A DNA stretch of 64,000 nucleotides, from positions 56,018-120,017 of the forward strand of contig NZ_JARWAM010000015.1 of assembly GCF_031451695.1 (NCBI RefSeq), in the 5' to 3' direction. Position 1 is the stretch's first letter. Each line of letters opens with the position of its first letter. The stretch comes from Franzmannia qiaohouensis. GTDB taxonomy: Bacteria > Pseudomonadota > Gammaproteobacteria > Pseudomonadales > Halomonadaceae. Both the position numbers and the translations under genes were made by a program. The notes beneath the pieces were generated by a model. The model did no database searches. It was not told where the DNA came from and saw only the letters and a program-made list of their open reading frames with translations. Of the stretch, positions 62,478 through 64,000 are shown piece by piece.

Positions 62478-63454
62478 GAACGCCCACGCACGCTGATTTC
62501 ACCACCCGCCAAGCGCCGCTGCTCACCGGCGTGGCGTACCAGCAGGTTCCCTGCGCCATCGATACCCTCGACCCGCGCCACATAGCGTCCATCACGCTGG
62601 ATCACCTCGATCTCCCGGTCGGCATAGGCATGGCGACGCGACCACGCCGGCTGCCAGGCAGCGAACCCCTCTTGCTCGTAGCGCGACAGCAGGTCGAGCA
62701 GCCCAGCCACCAGCTCTGCCGCCAACTGGTTACGCGACGCCTCTGGCGCCACATCATGTACGGCGGCCACCGGCTGATCGATCCCCGCGCGCACCTCAGC
62801 GGACAGATCGACATTGAGCCCCAGGCCGACCACCACCTCGCACGGCCCCGCCAGATCGCCGCTCACCTCGAGCAGGATACCCGCCAGCTTGGCCAACCCA
62901 TCACGTGTCTCGAGCAGCACATCGTTGGGCCACTTCAGCGCCACCACCAGACCGTGGCGCTCCAGCACCTCAGCCACTACCACCGCCACCGCGAGACTCA
63001 AGCCCTCCAGAACGTTGGCGCCGCCCTCGAACCGCCAGCCCACCGATAACATCAGACCACGCCCCCAGGGGCTCTCCCAGCCGCGTCCGCGGCGTCCGCG
63101 GCCGGCGCTTTGCGATTCAGCCAGGCACACCTCACCGTGCCCCGCCCCCTGCTCGAAACGCTCGCGCAGGTAGGCATTGGTCGACGGCACGCTCTCTTCG
63201 ATAATCAGGCGGCTCAGGCTGGTACGACTACTACGCGGTAGCTGGGCGACGATACCGGCACCGTCGAGAAGCTCCAGGGGCGTGGCCAGACGATAGCCGA
63301 GCCCCTTGACCGCCTCTAGGGGAACATCCATGGCCTCGAGCTTCTTGAGCTGCTTCCACACCGCCGTGCGCGACACGCCCAGACGCTCACCCAGCTGCTC
63401 GCCGGAATGAAACTCACCATCACGCATCAGGCGGATCAGGTCACCAATGGTCAT
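62474..63454 (-). CDS. birA: Biotin-protein ligase/biotin operon repressor BirA
   Basis: A 326-aa bifunctional protein. The N-terminal winged helix (SGEQLGERLGVSRTAVWKQLKKLE) suggests a DNA-binding repressor role. The ligase domain has AESQSAGRGRRGRGWESPWG and LKWPNDVLL, then a C-terminal SH3-like cap. It biotinylates acetyl-CoA carboxylase. It is coupled to coaX. No bio operator or promoter of good quality is visible in the spacer toward the 5S gene. Confidence 0.95.
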   Translation of the reverse strand: MTIGDLIRLMRDGEFHSGEQLGERLGVSRTAVWKQLKKLEAMDVPLEAVKGLGYRLATPLELLDGAGIVAQLPRSSRTSLSRLIIEESVPSTNAYLRERFEQGAGHGEVCLAESQSAGRGRRGRGWESPWGRGLMLSVGWRFEGGANVLEGLSLAVAVVVAEVLERHGLVVALKWPNDVLLETRDGLAKLAGILLEVSGDLAGPCEVVVGLGLNVDLSAEVRAGIDQPVAAVHDVAPEASRNQLAAELVAGLLDLLSRYEQEGFAAWQPAWSRRHAYADREIEVIQRDGRYVARVEGIDGAGNLLVRHAGEQRRLAGGEISVRGRS

Positions 63455-63555
63455 TACAACGGCCCCAGCCGGGAAAACCCATATTCTATCGGAAGCGGCC
63501 TACCGGCGGGAATGCCGCGACCAAAGTGCAACGCCCACCCGCCCCAAACGACGAA

Positions 63556-63579
63556 GCCCCGATCTCTCGAGAACGGGGC
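63556..63579 (-). terminator. Additional hairpin between the rRNA terminators and birA
   Basis: Six-base arms (63556-63561 and 63574-63579) enclose a 12-nt loop. On the minus strand the stem is followed by TTCGTCGTTT, the same sequence found after the proximal 5S terminator, so it is probably another duplicated terminator. Confidence 0.5.
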
Positions 63580-63594
63580 GTCTGGACATGAAAA

Positions 63595-63622
63595 AACCCC
63601 AGCCTCTTTCGAAGCTGGGGTT
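63595..63622 (-). terminator. Distal rRNA-operon terminator copy A
   Basis: Twelve-base arms (one mismatch) with a 4-nt loop are followed on the minus strand by six T (63596-63591). Strong Rho-independent form, nearly identical to copy B. Confidence 0.85.
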
Positions 63623-63628
63623 CTGTTA

Positions 63629-63668
63629 TAGGTGCCTGACGATGACATATCTCACATGGGGGTGAGAC
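63629..63668 (-). pseudogene. Degenerate 5S rRNA 3' end, copy A
   Basis: This segment matches the 3' end of the 5S gene at 63912-63951 closely (TAGGTGCCTGACGATGAC shared), with a few changes and then divergence. It is linked to terminator copy A. It is a remnant, not a full gene. Confidence 0.7.
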
Positions 63669-63747
63669 CGCCCGGCCCTTCGCGGCACCGCCGCGAGGGC
63701 GGTCGAACGCCCCGAGCGGGCGAGGGGCCGGCCCGCGAAGCGGCCCC
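63666..63747. repeat. G/C-rich hairpins between 5S remnants
   Basis: Perfect 8-bp arms (63666-63673 and 63697-63704) enclose a 6-bp hairpin. A second hairpin has 7-bp arms (63724-63730 and 63741-63747). They fill the gap between the two 5S remnants. No gene is visible. Confidence 0.5.
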
Positions 63748-63783
63748 ACATAGAACGAGCGGGTTTCCCCATGCCCATGAAAA

Positions 63784-63811
63784 AACCCCAGCCTCTTTCG
63801 AAGCTGGGGTT
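63784..63811 (-). terminator. Distal rRNA-operon terminator copy B
   Basis: The same stem-loop as copy A (12-base arms, TTTC loop), with six T on the minus strand (63785-63780). It lies 189 bp from copy A, and the identity extends into the flanks. Confidence 0.85.
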
Positions 63812-63817
63812 TCGGTA

Positions 63818-63868
63818 TAGGTGCCTGACGACCGGGGCGGCCTCCCGCTACTCTACTTGGGAGACCCC
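63818..63868 (-). pseudogene. Degenerate 5S rRNA 3' end, copy B
   Basis: It begins like the 5S 3' end (TAGGTGCCTGACGA), then diverges, and regains similarity near CTACTCTACTTGGGAGACCCC. It is a 5S remnant linked to terminator copy B. Confidence 0.6.
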
Positions 63869-63877
63869 TAAACGACG

Positions 63878-63905
63878 AAACCCAGCCTCTTGCGAAGCTG
63901 GGTTT
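63878..63905 (-). terminator. Proximal rRNA-operon terminator after 5S
   Basis: Twelve-base arms (one mismatch) with a 4-nt loop lie about 10 bp past the 5S 3' end. Only a short TTTCGTCGTTT follows on the minus strand, so it may be weaker than copies A and B. Confidence 0.75.
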
Positions 63906-63914
63906 CTGAATAGG

Positions 63915-64000
63915 TGCCTGACGATGACCTACTCTCACATGGGGAGACCCCACACTACCATCGGCGCTGAGCGGTTTCACTGCTGAGTTCGGCAAGGGAT
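63915..64000 (-). rRNA. rrf: 5S ribosomal RNA, 3' part (continues past the window edge)
   Basis: The minus strand reads the 5S core: CCGAACTCAGCAGTGAAACC, then GCGCCGATGGTAGTGTGGGG and TCTCCCCATGTGAGAGTAGG, ending TCAGGCA. About 30 nt of the 5' end are outside. It implies an rRNA operon to the right, transcribed toward birA. Confidence 0.92.

Noticed and set aside
63455..63914. CRISPR-like repeat array near the 5S gene
   Set aside because: The repeats are terminator hairpins joined to 5S ends, only two or three copies, with irregular spacing and no cas genes.

Overview
The window reads as chromosomal DNA of a high-GC gammaproteobacterium. A Halomonas-like member of the Oceanospirillales fits best. 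This rests on the str-S10-spc-alpha ribosomal block, E. coli-like lengths for RpoB, RpoC, RpoA and UvrA, and a fabA-fabB pair; the genus is an inference. I see no phage, insertion sequence, CRISPR array or toxin locus, and nearly all of the DNA is accounted for.

Positions 1-9.9 kb hold a polar amino-acid ABC importer (ATPase, binding protein, two permeases). A GlxA/AraC-type regulator converges on it. Next come a lipoprotein phospholipase-D family enzyme with a small membrane protein, a membrane-anchored thioredoxin with an Lgt-like membrane part, and rapA. Positions 9.9-19.7 kb hold a photobiology and lipid-modification cluster: a TIGR01777 epimerase-like protein, a divergent renalase-like FAD enzyme, a MerR/LitR-type regulator, DNA photolyase, a SnoaL-like protein, an SDR, a FAD amine-oxidase-like enzyme, DUF1365, a divergent cyclopropane-synthase paralogue and DUF2878. 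The last five genes have overlapping starts and stops or short gaps. A perfect TGTACA-N12-TGTACA element precedes the regulator gene. I infer light- or singlet-oxygen-responsive membrane repair; this is the most interesting system here.

Positions 19.6-30.3 kb hold a PAS-GGDEF-EAL protein, fabA-fabB, and the minus-strand group yajR-ssb-(RmlD-like)-(PlsC-like), with uvrA divergent from yajR.

Positions 30.4-61.1 kb are all minus strand. In transcription order they are tRNA-Trp-secE-nusG-rplKA, the L10 leader with rplJL, an attenuator, rpoBC; then rpsL-rpsG-fusA-tuf; then the S10, spc and alpha operons ending in rplQ. Upstream are tRNA-Tyr-Gly-Thr, birA-coaX and the 3' end of a 5S rRNA gene of an rRNA operon that enters from the right edge. 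The tuf copy often found between tRNA-Thr and tRNA-Trp is absent. Beyond the 5S gene lie two degenerate copies of its 3' end, each linked to its own terminator.
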